56,539 nt of DNA from Oscillospiraceae bacterium (GTDB lineage Bacteria > Bacillota > Clostridia > Oscillospirales > Ruminococcaceae), in NCBI GenBank assembly GCA_031282245.1, contig JAITEB010000018.1, positions 1 through 56,539 of the forward strand. The letters are read 5' to 3'. The notes under the pieces were generated by a model. It did not search any database and had not been told where the DNA came from. It was given only the letters and a program-made list of their open reading frames with translations. This document shows, one piece after another, positions 8,625 through 17,109 of this stretch (within the stretch, counting starts at the first letter, position 1; every line of letters begins with the position of its first letter). The translations under genes and the position numbers were made by a program.

Positions 8625-10751
8625 ATGGAAAATTCATGGTTCTCGCTCATGAAAGAGTGGTATGTGTCCCTTGGTGCGGGCGAATGGGCGACGTTTGCGC
8701 TGTCAATAACGGTTGCCGCCGTTGCTTTTGCCGCGGCCGCGCTGCTGTACAGCTGGGTGAAAAAGCAGCCGCTGGAGAACAAAAAAATTGAGGAAATCTG
8801 CGGCTATATCGCAAAAGGCTCGTCGGTTTTTTTAAACAGGGAATACGGGGTTCTCGCGAAATTTGCGGGCGTTGCGGCGCTTATTATCGCGCTCTTTCTT
8901 CCCGCGCCCATTTGGACGCAGGGCAGGGGCTTCTGGCTTGAGAATATCGTTATGGCTCTGGCGTATCTTTGCGGGACGGCATTTTCGGCCTTTGCCGGGA
9001 AAATCGGCATAGCCGTTGCGACAAAAGCCAACGGCAGGACGGCCGCCGCCGCGCAGAAGGGCATTGGCCCGGCGTTTTTGTGCGGGTTCAGGGGCGGCGC
9101 GGTCATGGGGATGGCTGTTGTCGGCGCTTCCCTTTTGGGCGTGGCTCTCGTTTTCTGGCTGACGGGGGACGCTTCGGCTCTGCTTGGCTTCTCGTTTGGA
9201 GCTTCGTCTCTCGCGCTTTTTGCGAAAGCGGGAGGCGGGATTTTCACCAAAACAGCCGACGTCGCCGCCGACCTCACCGGCAAGGTTGAGCTGGGCATTC
9301 CCGAGGACGACCCCCGCAACCCCGCCGTTATCGCCGACAACGTGGGCGACAACGTGGGCGATGTCGCCGGTATGGGCGCGGATCTTTTTGATTCCAACGT
9401 GGCTTCTATGGCGGCGGCCCTTGTCATGGGTTCGCTGCTGGGCGGGAAAAACGTCGTCACTGTGTTTGTATACGCGGCTCTTGGGCTTTTGGCCTCTATT
9501 ATTGGCGTCGCCACCGCAAGAATGGGAAAGCGCAGCAACCCGACAAGCGCGCTTAACTACTCGACTTACGTCACGACGGCGCTGTTCGCCGCGCTGACGG
9601 CCGGGGCAAATCTTCTTTTCGGCTTCTCATGGAGGATCTGGGGCGCTTCCACAGTCGGGCTTCTGGTGGGAACTGTTATCGGGATAGCCTCCGACTATTT
9701 CACCGACGACAGGCGCATGCCTGTTCGCAAAACCGCTGAAGCGTCCGAAACCGGGCCGGCTTTTACGATTTTGTCCGGCGTTTCCTACGCTTTTCTGTCC
9801 ACGCTGCCCTCTCTTGTCGGGATTGGCGTTTCGGCTTTGGCTTCTTATTATATATGCGCCCCGATGGGCGAAGGATATCCGCTTTTTGGCATTGCGATGT
9901 CGGCTGTGGGTATGCTTTCGATAGTGGGTATGATTATTTCAAACGACGCGTACGGCCCAATAGTTGACAACGCCCACGGCCTTGCCGAAATGGGCGGGCT
10001 TGGCGAAGATACTCTGGAGATCACGGACTCACTAGACTCCGCCGGGAATACTGTCAAAGCCGTCACAAAAGGCTTTGCGATAGGCGCGGCCGGGCTGACA
10101 GTTATTGCTTTGCTGGGCGCTTTTCTGGCGGAAGTCAACGAAAAGGCCGCCGCAATGGGGCTGGGTATTCACATTGACGGCTTTGACGTTATGAATCCGA
10201 ACGTATTTTTTGGGATGCTGGTCGGCGCCGCTGTTCCGGCGGTTTTTTCCGCAATGCTGATGCTGGGCGTAAACCGCAACGCAATGCGCATGGTCGACGA
10301 AATACGCCGCCAATTCAAAGAAATCATCGGGCTTCGCGAAGGCGCCGCGCAGCCGGAATATGACAAGTGCATAGATATAGCCACCTCAGGCGCGATCCGC
10401 GAGCTTATTCCCGCCGGTTTGATGACTATCGTCGTGACGGTTCTTGTCGGCGTAATCGGCGGTGTGGAATCCATTGGAGGATTTTTGACCGGCAATATAG
10501 TTTCCGGGCTGCTGCTTGCGCTGTTCATGTCCAACGCGGGCGGGCTGTGGGACAACTCCAAAAAATACGTTGAGGCCGGCCACAACGGAGGCAAAGGTTC
10601 GCCGGCGCACAAAGCCGCCGTTATCGGCGACACTGTGGGCGATCCTTTTAAAGACACGGCCGGGCCTGCGCTCAACACGCAGATAACTGTCGTATCTCTG
10701 GTTTCTTCGCTGCTCAGCGGGCTTTTCCTGACGCTTTCCATTTTTTCCTGA
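8625..10751 (+). CDS. hppA: Membrane-bound proton-pumping pyrophosphatase, K+-independent type
   Basis: 708 residues from the ATG at 8625, preceded by AAGGGAAGG at 8611-8619; an upstream in-frame ATG at 8529 lacks a binding site and would add a non-family N-terminus. The enzyme hydrolyses pyrophosphate and pumps ions across the membrane. It is highly hydrophobic with about 16 helices. The catalytic region reads GKVELGIPEDDPRNPA followed by IADNVGDNVGDVAG, the pyrophosphate-Mg binding motif. The diagnostic segment is AGNTVKAVTKGFAIG, with Lys at residue 478 where potassium-dependent enzymes have Ala and with Thr three residues later; both are the potassium-independent, H+-pumping signature. 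A hairpin at 10782-10811 follows. Confidence 0.95.
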   Translation: MENSWFSLMKEWYVSLGAGEWATFALSITVAAVAFAAAALLYSWVKKQPLENKKIEEICGYIAKGSSVFLNREYGVLAKFAGVAALIIALFLPAPIWTQGRGFWLENIVMALAYLCGTAFSAFAGKIGIAVATKANGRTAAAAQKGIGPAFLCGFRGGAVMGMAVVGASLLGVALVFWLTGDASALLGFSFGASSLALFAKAGGGIFTKTADVAADLTGKVELGIPEDDPRNPAVIADNVGDNVGDVAGMGADLFDSNVASMAAALVMGSLLGGKNVVTVFVYAALGLLASIIGVATARMGKRSNPTSALNYSTYVTTALFAALTAGANLLFGFSWRIWGASTVGLLVGTVIGIASDYFTDDRRMPVRKTAEASETGPAFTILSGVSYAFLSTLPSLVGIGVSALASYYICAPMGEGYPLFGIAMSAVGMLSIVGMIISNDAYGPIVDNAHGLAEMGGLGEDTLEITDSLDSAGNTVKAVTKGFAIGAAGLTVIALLGAFLAEVNEKAAAMGLGIHIDGFDVMNPNVFFGMLVGAAVPAVFSAMLMLGVNRNAMRMVDEIRRQFKEIIGLREGAAQPEYDKCIDIATSGAIRELIPAGLMTIVVTVLVGVIGGVESIGGFLTGNIVSGLLLALFMSNAGGLWDNSKKYVEAGHNGGKGSPAHKAAVIGDTVGDPFKDTAGPALNTQITVVSLVSSLLSGLFLTLSIFS

Positions 10752-10781
10752 TAAAACAAACTGAATTTATTTGATAAAAAT

Positions 10782-10811
10782 CCACGGCGAAAGCGCTTAC
10801 TTTTGCCGTGG
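10782..10811 (+). terminator. Hairpin after hppA, possible terminator
   Basis: 7-bp arms CCACGGC and GCCGTGG enclose a 16-base loop. The sequence after it (CAATTATTT) is only moderately T-rich, so termination is likely but not certain. Confidence 0.5.
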
Positions 10812-10828
10812 CAATTATTTAGCCGCTA

Positions 10829-10857
10829 TTGCCCTGCTGACAGACTGGATTTATACT
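10829..10857 (+). promoter_or_regulatory. Candidate promoter of the phosphodiesterase gene
   Basis: TTGCCC and TATACT with a 17-base spacer, 46 bases before the TTG start chosen for the next gene. Confidence 0.4.
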
Positions 10858-10902
10858 TATCTGGGAGGACTTGACGAAACCAGAGTATGGGGAGCTGATT
10901 TT

Positions 10903-12123
10903 TTGATAAAGCTTTTGATAATAAGCTTTGACGCTGTGGGGGATCATCTGTTTGAAGAATTGCTTAGGCTGAAAAACTTTGCCGCTTTTGCCGCTCAGTG
11001 CACTGCCGCCAGGGGGGTCTCCAGCGTTTTTCTGACAAACACATATCCGGTTCACGCCTCGGTTGCGACCGGCCTTTCTCCGGGAAGGCACGGCGTCATT
11101 TCCAACACGGAACCTTTTCCGGGCGCGTTTCCGCGCTGGAATTACCATGCGCGGCGGCTGAAAGCCGTGCCGCTCTGGAAGGCCGCGCACTCCGCCGGTC
11201 TGCGTTCCGCGGCGGTTTTGTGGCCCGTCACAGGCGGGGCGAAGGAAATCCGCTACAATTTGCCGGAGCTTATGGTACAGCCCGGCCAGAGCCAGCTGAT
11301 CGAAAACATGCGCGAAGGATCAAGGTTTATGCAGCTTCGGCTGTGGCTTCGTTACGGACACCTGATGAACGGGCTGACTCAGCCTGATCTTGATAATTTT
11401 TCAACAGCCTGTATGCTTAATATTTTAAAAAGCCACAGGCCCGAACTGGCCTTTATGCACTGGACGGCCTATGATACATTGTGCCACAAATACGGCGAAG
11501 AAAGCGCCGTCAAAGAAGCGCTGCCCGCTTTGGACAAAAACCTGGGCTTGCTGTTGAACGCCGCCGGCGACGGCGCTTCTGTGATTCTCTTTTCGGATCA
11601 TGCGCAGATTGATTTAAAACACGAAATCCTGCCCAATGATATTCTTGTGGGCATGGGGCTGTTAAAAAAAGCCCCCGAAAAAGGCTATGAAGAAGGCGCG
11701 ACTTATATCGAATGCTGCGGGGGTTCGGCTTTTATGCATCCCGGCAGGGCCGGCTTTGACATGCTCAAAGAAATACGCAGGCGAATTCAGGAGCTTGAAG
11801 GTTTTGAGCGCTTTCTTACAACAGATGAGCTGCTGGAATGCGGGCGGCCCGAGCTGCCTTTCGGCTTTTGCGCAAAACCGGGCTTCAGTTTTGAAATCTT
11901 CGGGAAAGGCGAGAAAGGCCAGCACGGATATCCCCGCGGATATGACAACTACGGCGTTTTTTATATGGCGCGCGGCCAATATGTTCCACAGGGCCGCAGC
12001 GTTTCCGGCGGCAGTTTGCTGGACATAGCGCCTATTGCCGTCCGCCTGCTTTCGGACATGGGGCACAGGCTGATTATGCCGGATATTGGCGCGGCAAGGG
12101 AGGATTTTTTTGGGCTGCATTAA
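10903..12123 (+). CDS. Alkaline phosphatase superfamily (type I phosphodiesterase/NPP-like) protein
   Basis: 406 residues from the TTG at 10903, which has GGGGAG just upstream; the frame is open further 5' but that part reads as non-coding and lacks a binding site. The N-terminus IKLLIISFDAVGD supplies the first metal-binding Asp. The segment TNTYPVHASVATGLSPGRHG matches the nucleophile region of nucleotide pyrophosphatases/phosphodiesterases, where Thr of NTYP is the expected nucleophile. The later segments HWTAYDTLCHKYG and LFSDHAQID carry the Asp/His ligands of the second metal site. There is no signal peptide, so it is probably cytoplasmic. The substrate cannot be told from sequence; relatives act on nucleotides, phosphonates or phosphodiesters. 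Confidence 0.8.
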   Translation: MIKLLIISFDAVGDHLFEELLRLKNFAAFAAQCTAARGVSSVFLTNTYPVHASVATGLSPGRHGVISNTEPFPGAFPRWNYHARRLKAVPLWKAAHSAGLRSAAVLWPVTGGAKEIRYNLPELMVQPGQSQLIENMREGSRFMQLRLWLRYGHLMNGLTQPDLDNFSTACMLNILKSHRPELAFMHWTAYDTLCHKYGEESAVKEALPALDKNLGLLLNAAGDGASVILFSDHAQIDLKHEILPNDILVGMGLLKKAPEKGYEEGATYIECCGGSAFMHPGRAGFDMLKEIRRRIQELEGFERFLTTDELLECGRPELPFGFCAKPGFSFEIFGKGEKGQHGYPRGYDNYGVFYMARGQYVPQGRSVSGGSLLDIAPIAVRLLSDMGHRLIMPDIGAAREDFFGLH

Positions 12124-12134
12124 TCGGGTTCGGT

Positions 12135-12172
12135 TCTTTTAAAAGCGAGGCGCGGCTAAGCGCTTTAAAAGA
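12135..12172. terminator. Bidirectional terminator-like hairpin between convergent genes
   Basis: TCTTTTAAAAGCG pairs with CGCTTTAAAAGA with one bulged base. It sits in the 63-bp gap between two convergent genes and could serve both. Confidence 0.55.
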
Positions 12173-12186
12173 GCTTACACCTTTTG

Positions 12187-13887
12187 TCAATCCTGAAAAT
12201 ACCCGGAAGAACGCCCGGCGGCCCAAAGCACATACATCAGCAAAAACGGAAACAAAGCAAAAGTCGGCAGAAGATAGCGCGTTTCATTGGTAATTGTTGA
12301 AATAGCCACAGAAATCATATTGCAGGCGACAGGAGCGAAAACAGCCCAGTGCCTTTTAATCATAGCTTTGCCCCAGAACTCCAGCGCCAGAAATAAAATC
12401 GCCAGAACCGCCAGAGAATTGGAGTAAAAATAGTCCTGATAGAACTCCGTCCCCCATACGGCATAAGTATTATAAATCACATCTCTTGCCATAAGGCCAG
12501 GATTGCGCGGCAAAAGCTCCAGATAAAGCCTGACAAGTTCCTGCCGCCGTTCGCCCATGGCCAGGACGAACCTGTTATTGAAAACCTGCAGATCCGGCCT
12601 GTCTTTAAATTCCCCGGCGATTCCGGTTTCGTCCGTCCAAATCAGGCGCTTCGTTTCCCAGGGCTTGTAGTTTTCTTTTATATAGTCAATAGAAAAAATT
12701 TCTTCTATGCGGCTGAGCAGTTCCGGACTGATATTTCCTTCGCCAGCCACAACCGCCGCTATCCCGGAGCCGAAAACCTGAACGGAAAAACCATTTTCCG
12801 GCGACTGCGTATGCAGGACTTTTCCGGAATACAGCGACACAGCCGCAACGCTTATGGCGGCCGCAAACAGCGTTGCGGCAAACGGCTTCCAGGCCTTGTT
12901 CTTCAAAAAATAAACAAAAAGCCAGCCCCCGCAGAAAACAGAAGCAATAATCCCGTTATATCTGAACAGCGACGCAAACGCAAGCGCGACGCCCAAAAGC
13001 GCGGCTTTCAAAACGCCGGGCTTTTTTCCGGGCTGGTTTATAAGCCGGATTGTCATATAGCATATATAACAAAGGCAGAAAGTATACGGCGCGTCCTTCC
13101 AGGGATATACATAGCAGAGGATAAAGCGCGAGCATCCCGCCAGGTTAAAGGCAAGCGGCGGCAGAATCCATATAAGAGGGAGACCCCTGCCGTTCAGCCA
13201 TTGCGCAAAAAACGCGTTGATAAACCCCACCCCGCAGATCTGCACAAAAATCACCGCGCTGAAGTTTTCGCCGATCCGGAAAAGCAATTTTAAAAATATA
13301 GTGTGCGCTATAGCGTGGATGTCAGAATAGGGAATATCTCCTCTGATTTGCGCAAGCTGGTTCCAGGTGTCCGTGGAAACGCCGGAGGGATAATATATCG
13401 ACCATAGCAGGAACAGCGAGTTTACCGAAAAGAAAAACACAATCCAGAAAACGCCGCTGTCTTTTTCTGCGGGAAAACGGGTTTCCGTTTCGAGCAAAAT
13501 TTGAACAAAGCTCTTAACGGCCGTCCAGAACAAGACTGCGGCGATAAAAAGCAATATACACACCGCTGCTTTTATATAAAACGGCAGAGAAATATTCAGA
13601 TATACTTCAGCAAGCCTTACCAGAAGCCCCGTCAAAGAAAGCGCCAGCAAAGCCGAGCAGACCAGTATTTTCGCGTCCGGCGTTTTGAAAAAACGTTTTA
13701 GATCCATGCCGACTGCGGCGATAAGCAAAAAACACAGCGCCAGAGAAGCAAAATTCACCACTTGGGCTACGGTTTTGTTGATTACGGAAAGCAGAAAAAT
13801 ATAAACTATGTAAGAAAAGCAAAGCACTATAAATAAGCCATTGTTCTGTGACGCTTTGCTGTATAATTCAAAAAACCTTTTTTTCAT
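12187..13887 (-). CDS. Multi-pass membrane protein, DUF6020-like (GT-C type glycosyltransferase-like)
   Basis: 566 residues with about a dozen hydrophobic helices. A conserved-looking loop YYPSGVSTDTWNQLAQIRG followed by HAIAHTIFLKLL resembles the first extracytoplasmic loop of polytopic GT-C-type glycosyltransferases and the DUF6020 family, where an Asp in this loop is catalytic or metal-associated. A second soluble segment lies near residues 355-480. Probably acts at the outer face of the membrane on lipid-linked sugars, but this is inference from topology and one motif. The ATG at 13887 has only a weak GGTGA upstream. It lies downstream of galE on the same strand, separated by a strong hairpin, which is consistent with a cell-envelope glycan role. 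Confidence 0.6.
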   Translation of the reverse strand: MKKRFFELYSKASQNNGLFIVLCFSYIVYIFLLSVINKTVAQVVNFASLALCFLLIAAVGMDLKRFFKTPDAKILVCSALLALSLTGLLVRLAEVYLNISLPFYIKAAVCILLFIAAVLFWTAVKSFVQILLETETRFPAEKDSGVFWIVFFFSVNSLFLLWSIYYPSGVSTDTWNQLAQIRGDIPYSDIHAIAHTIFLKLLFRIGENFSAVIFVQICGVGFINAFFAQWLNGRGLPLIWILPPLAFNLAGCSRFILCYVYPWKDAPYTFCLCYICYMTIRLINQPGKKPGVLKAALLGVALAFASLFRYNGIIASVFCGGWLFVYFLKNKAWKPFAATLFAAAISVAAVSLYSGKVLHTQSPENGFSVQVFGSGIAAVVAGEGNISPELLSRIEEIFSIDYIKENYKPWETKRLIWTDETGIAGEFKDRPDLQVFNNRFVLAMGERRQELVRLYLELLPRNPGLMARDVIYNTYAVWGTEFYQDYFYSNSLAVLAILFLALEFWGKAMIKRHWAVFAPVACNMISVAISTITNETRYLLPTFALFPFLLMYVLWAAGRSSGYFQD

Positions 13888-13908
13888 GGGTTAAGTCACC
13901 ATTGTGTT

Positions 13909-13931
13909 ATGGGCGAACAAAGTTCGCCCAT
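13909..13931. repeat. Perfect short palindrome between galE and the DUF6020-like gene
   Basis: ATGGGCGAAC and its exact complement GTTCGCCCAT are separated by three bases. No T-run follows on the minus strand, so it is not a standard terminator; it could be an RNA processing hairpin or a protein site. Confidence 0.5.
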
Positions 13932-13991
13932 ACGTTCGAGAAAGATATCCAAATAATGGCTGGACGACCGGCATTTTAAAATAGCCTGGAT

Positions 13992-15002
13992 CTATTTTAT
14001 GCCTTCCGGATTTTTAGAGACAAAGTTCCAGGCGTCCCGGCACATCTCGTCAATTCCGCGTACAGCCGCCCAGTCAAGCTCAGCTTTCGCTTTACGGCAG
14101 TCGGCGAATACAATGGGCGCGTCGCCCGCCCTGCGGCCTGTCACTTGATAGGGAACCCTGCGCCCGCAGGCCTTTTCAAAAGCGGCGATAATCTCGAAAA
14201 CTGAATAGCCCTCGCCGGTTCCAAGGTTGAAAACGCCTGCGCCTTTATTTTCCGCCGCCCAGCCAAGCGCTTTGACATGCCCCTCCGCCAGGTCGACGAC
14301 ATGTATATAATCGCGCACGCCTGTCCCGTCCTTCGTGGGATAGTCGCCGCCGTAAACGTTCACATGCGGGTATATCCCCAGCGCGACGCGCGAAACATAG
14401 GGCAGAAGGTTGTTCGGTATACCTTTTGGATCTTCGCCGAGAAGCCCGCTTTTGTGGGAGCCTATGGGGTTAAAATATCTGAGCAGAACGACCGAGAGAT
14501 CCGGCTGCGCGGCCTGACAGTCTCTTAGAATGCCCTCTATATTAAGTTTTGTCATACCATAGGGATTTATAGCGGACAGCGGCGATTCTTCCGTGACCGG
14601 GACTTTTTCGGGAATTCCGTAAACAGTCGCGGACGACGAAAACACAATTGTATTTACGCCATATTTTACCATAAGCTCAAGCAGATTCAGCGTGCCCCCG
14701 ATGTTTGTGCGGTAGTACAGCAGGGGCTTTTCCACGGACTCCCCGACAGCCTTAAGCCCGGCGAAATGTATCACAGAATCAATCCGGTTTTCTTCAAACG
14801 CTTTTTCAAGGCCGGGTTTGTCCAGCATATCAACTTCATAGGTTTTGAAATCCCTGCCGCTGATTTTTTTGACGCGTTCCAACGCGGCGGGGCTTGAATT
14901 GTAGTAGTTATCAGCGACTACGACATCATAGCCCGCCTCCAGCAGGCGGACGCAGGTGTGGGAGCCGATATACCCGGCTCCGCCGGTTACAAGTACAGCC
15001 AT
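13992..15002 (-). CDS. galE: UDP-glucose 4-epimerase
   Basis: 336 residues, the standard GalE length. It interconverts UDP-glucose and UDP-galactose using bound NAD+. The N-terminal Rossmann motif is VTGGAGYIGSHTCVRLLEAG. The Ser/Tyr/Lys catalytic set is visible as FSSSATVYG and then NPYGMTKLNIE (YxxxK). The C-terminal half has the sugar-nucleotide region DYPTKDGTGVRDYIHVVDLA typical of true GalE. The ATG at 15002 follows GGAGGGAATC. It lies just downstream of the RNase P RNA terminator, and its own promoter is not clear. It supplies UDP-galactose for envelope glycans or runs the Leloir pathway. Confidence 0.96.
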   Translation of the reverse strand: MAVLVTGGAGYIGSHTCVRLLEAGYDVVVADNYYNSSPAALERVKKISGRDFKTYEVDMLDKPGLEKAFEENRIDSVIHFAGLKAVGESVEKPLLYYRTNIGGTLNLLELMVKYGVNTIVFSSSATVYGIPEKVPVTEESPLSAINPYGMTKLNIEGILRDCQAAQPDLSVVLLRYFNPIGSHKSGLLGEDPKGIPNNLLPYVSRVALGIYPHVNVYGGDYPTKDGTGVRDYIHVVDLAEGHVKALGWAAENKGAGVFNLGTGEGYSVFEIIAAFEKACGRRVPYQVTGRRAGDAPIVFADCRKAKAELDWAAVRGIDEMCRDAWNFVSKNPEGIK

Positions 15003-15132
15003 TTTTTTTAGATTCCCTCCGGTTTATTTGTTTTCAGGATTTACCCGTTTAATTATATATTATTTTTTTGCTTTGTTCTATAGGATATGCCTTGATAAAC
15101 TATTATTTTTTTATGATTCAGGAATAAACCGC

Positions 15133-15168
15133 AAAAAAAAAGCGCAAAACTGCCGCCCTGCGCTTTTT
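15133..15168 (-). terminator. Intrinsic terminator of rnpB
   Basis: On the minus strand AAAAAGCGCA pairs with TGCGCTTTTT, and the T-run continues after the stem. It lies directly after the mature 3' end of the RNase P RNA. Confidence 0.9.
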
Positions 15169-15173
15169 TACGA

Positions 15174-15531
15174 GGAAACTATGTCTGTAAGCCGAGTTCT
15201 GTATTTGACAGCGATCTATCTGGACCCAGCGTCGCCGCGGGGTTCTGGCCACATTTTGCGAAAACGCGCGCCGAGCAGGCTTTTGCGCGTTTTCCAGTGT
15301 TGCTCCGAATAGGGTTTACATGTCCACACAGTCGCCAGTGTGCCGGTGAGCTTTTACCTCGCCTTTCCACCCTTGCCGGGCCTGTAAAAAAAACCCGGCG
15401 GTATCTCTCTGTTGCACTTTCCCTGGGGTCGCCCCCGGCGGCCGTTAGCCGTTATTCTTGCTCTGCGGAGCTCGGACTTTCCTCTTGCCCGGTTTTTCGC
15501 CCGGGCAAGCCGCTGTCTGACATACTTTCCC
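15174..15531 (-). ncRNA. rnpB: RNase P RNA (class A-like)
   Basis: The minus strand carries the universal conserved blocks: GAGGAAAGTCCGAGCTCC near the 5' end, AGTGCAACAGAGAGATACCGCC in the middle, and AGAACTCGGCTTACAG at the 3' end. The P1 helix closes between GGAAAGTATGTC (minus strand of 15519-15530) and GACATAGTTTCC (minus strand of 15174-15185). The length is about 358 nt. It is the catalytic RNA that matures tRNA 5' ends. The layout fits class A, as in Clostridia, rather than the Bacillus class B. Coding frames drawn through this region are artefacts. The gene has its own promoter and terminator. Confidence 0.97.
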
Positions 15532-15538
15532 GTATTTT

Positions 15539-15567
15539 ATTCTAGCCTATAAATTCGGCTTTGTCAA
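15539..15567 (-). promoter_or_regulatory. Promoter of rnpB
   Basis: TTGACA (15562-15567) and TAGAAT (15539-15544) with a 17-base spacer. The predicted start falls at about 15531, exactly where the P1 helix begins. The -35 lies only 6 bases beyond the stop of the DUF4340 gene. Confidence 0.92.
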
Positions 15568-15572
15568 GCCTG

Positions 15573-17039
15573 TCACCAGTCCACAGTCGGGAGCGACCCG
15601 CCGTTGGCAATAATATTTGCGCTTTCCAGAACTTTTGTAACATAAGCCGTCCTGATAGAATATATCACCCTGCCGTCAAGTTCTATCGCGACATTTCTGT
15701 CGTCGATCGGGATATAGCGCACATGGGTATCTTTTTTGGCCGCGTCGTGATACTTGATAATATACTCCATGATTGGCGCTCCGGCGGGCGGCGTTTCGAC
15801 CAGGTCTTCGCCGGAACCGGAAATCAAAAGCTGGTAAAACTTGCGGAAGCTCTCTGTTTCAAGCGCCCTGCCGCCGATAGAAACCGAGGTTTCGTCCTCC
15901 GCGTCCTGCGCAAGCTTGAACTGATAGACTGCGTCGCCGTCTATCACGTCAAATTCCGAAACGGTTTTGATATTGGGGAGGAAGAGCTGATTTGTGCACA
16001 AGTCCGTAAACTTGTACTCAAGCCATGGAATATCCTCCGCGGGCACGACATAGATCGCCGCGCCGCCTTCAAGCATGACATATCGTCTGCCCGCGCTTTC
16101 TTCGCCGCCGACGTTTATAGTATAGCTTTTGATGATTTCCGCCGTCTCAGCGGAAGAAGCGCCGGACGAAACGTCGGATTCCACCGGCTCGCCGTATTTC
16201 ACCGTCATGCTGGAATAGGGGTATTTCAGCCCGAACCCGTCAAGCTCGGAGTCCGCCGGCTTTATGATGGCAATCTCGGAAGCGACGAGCTGCAGGGCGG
16301 AGTTTATCTGCTGCTGAATAGTGGTCATATTTGCGTCCATTACAAAACCGTCCTGCTCGACCGCGAATGAGCTTAAAGCATCCTCGCCTTCCGGAAGCGC
16401 TTCAAGCTTTATCGGCTTGTCTTCCCGGACAGTCCCGCCGAAGATAATAGACTTGACGGAAACTGCGCTGTAATTGTCAGTAGTCGGCGAAACAGTCTTC
16501 CCGATATAATAGAGCGGGGATTCTTTAAGGGAAGTCAGCGCGCTTGAATCGACCAGAAAAACCCCGCCGCCTTCGGTCTGGGCATAGGTTTTTGTTGAAT
16601 CCGGAGAAACGGCGCCAATTTTGAGGGCTTCGCTTTTGCCGTCTTTAAGTTTCACGCTGAAAGTGATTTCGGGCCTGTCAAGGCCGTATTGGGCATAGCC
16701 GCCCTGCGGGTCGGAAATTACCGCCTGCTTTACAAGGCCCAGCACAGCGTCCAAAGAAGCGTAAGCCGCTTCGTTGCGTTCAAGCCCGTCATATCCGTTT
16801 ATCTGATAGCTTCCGTCCTCCAGGCGGGTAAAAGCGTAGCTTCCTTCGGAGTTTTGAACGCTCAGCCCGCTTATATCCCCGTCCGGGAAGGACCAAACGC
16901 TTTCGGCCTGTGAAGAAGCGGCGGAGGAACTTTCACCGCCGCCGTCTTTTGGCGGCAGAAGCAGAAAAAAACATAAAGCCCCCGCAAGAACGGCCAGAAC
17001 AGCCAGAACGATAATAAGCCTGATTAGCTGTGATTTCAA
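15573..17039 (-). CDS. DUF4340 protein, partner of a Gld-type ABC system
   Basis: 488 residues starting at TTG 17039, which has AAGAAGGTG upstream and no in-frame ATG option. An N-terminal helix (LIIVLAVLAVLAGALCFFLLL) is followed by a Ser/Ala/Gly spacer and a large exported region. The segments VWSFPDGDISGLSV, YQINGYDGLERNEA and ITFSVKLKDGKSEALKIG match the DUF4340 pattern of beta-rich repeats. In Clostridia and Cyanobacteria this family lies next to GldG-like proteins and ABC-2 permeases, as here. The molecular role is not established; it is probably an extracytoplasmic, membrane-tethered component of the transporter or of a surface assembly. Confidence 0.85.
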   Translation of the reverse strand: MKSQLIRLIIVLAVLAVLAGALCFFLLLPPKDGGGESSSAASSQAESVWSFPDGDISGLSVQNSEGSYAFTRLEDGSYQINGYDGLERNEAAYASLDAVLGLVKQAVISDPQGGYAQYGLDRPEITFSVKLKDGKSEALKIGAVSPDSTKTYAQTEGGGVFLVDSSALTSLKESPLYYIGKTVSPTTDNYSAVSVKSIIFGGTVREDKPIKLEALPEGEDALSSFAVEQDGFVMDANMTTIQQQINSALQLVASEIAIIKPADSELDGFGLKYPYSSMTVKYGEPVESDVSSGASSAETAEIIKSYTINVGGEESAGRRYVMLEGGAAIYVVPAEDIPWLEYKFTDLCTNQLFLPNIKTVSEFDVIDGDAVYQFKLAQDAEDETSVSIGGRALETESFRKFYQLLISGSGEDLVETPPAGAPIMEYIIKYHDAAKKDTHVRYIPIDDRNVAIELDGRVIYSIRTAYVTKVLESANIIANGGSLPTVDW

Positions 17040-17109
17040 AAAATATGCACCTTCTTTTTATATCTCTCTTTGATATCTCTATAGAGTCTCCGCGCCCCAC
17101 AGAACTGAA

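Noticed and set aside
15179-15545. Small frames across the RNase P RNA gene
   Set aside because: The region has all conserved RNase P RNA blocks, a pairing P1 helix, its own promoter and a terminator.
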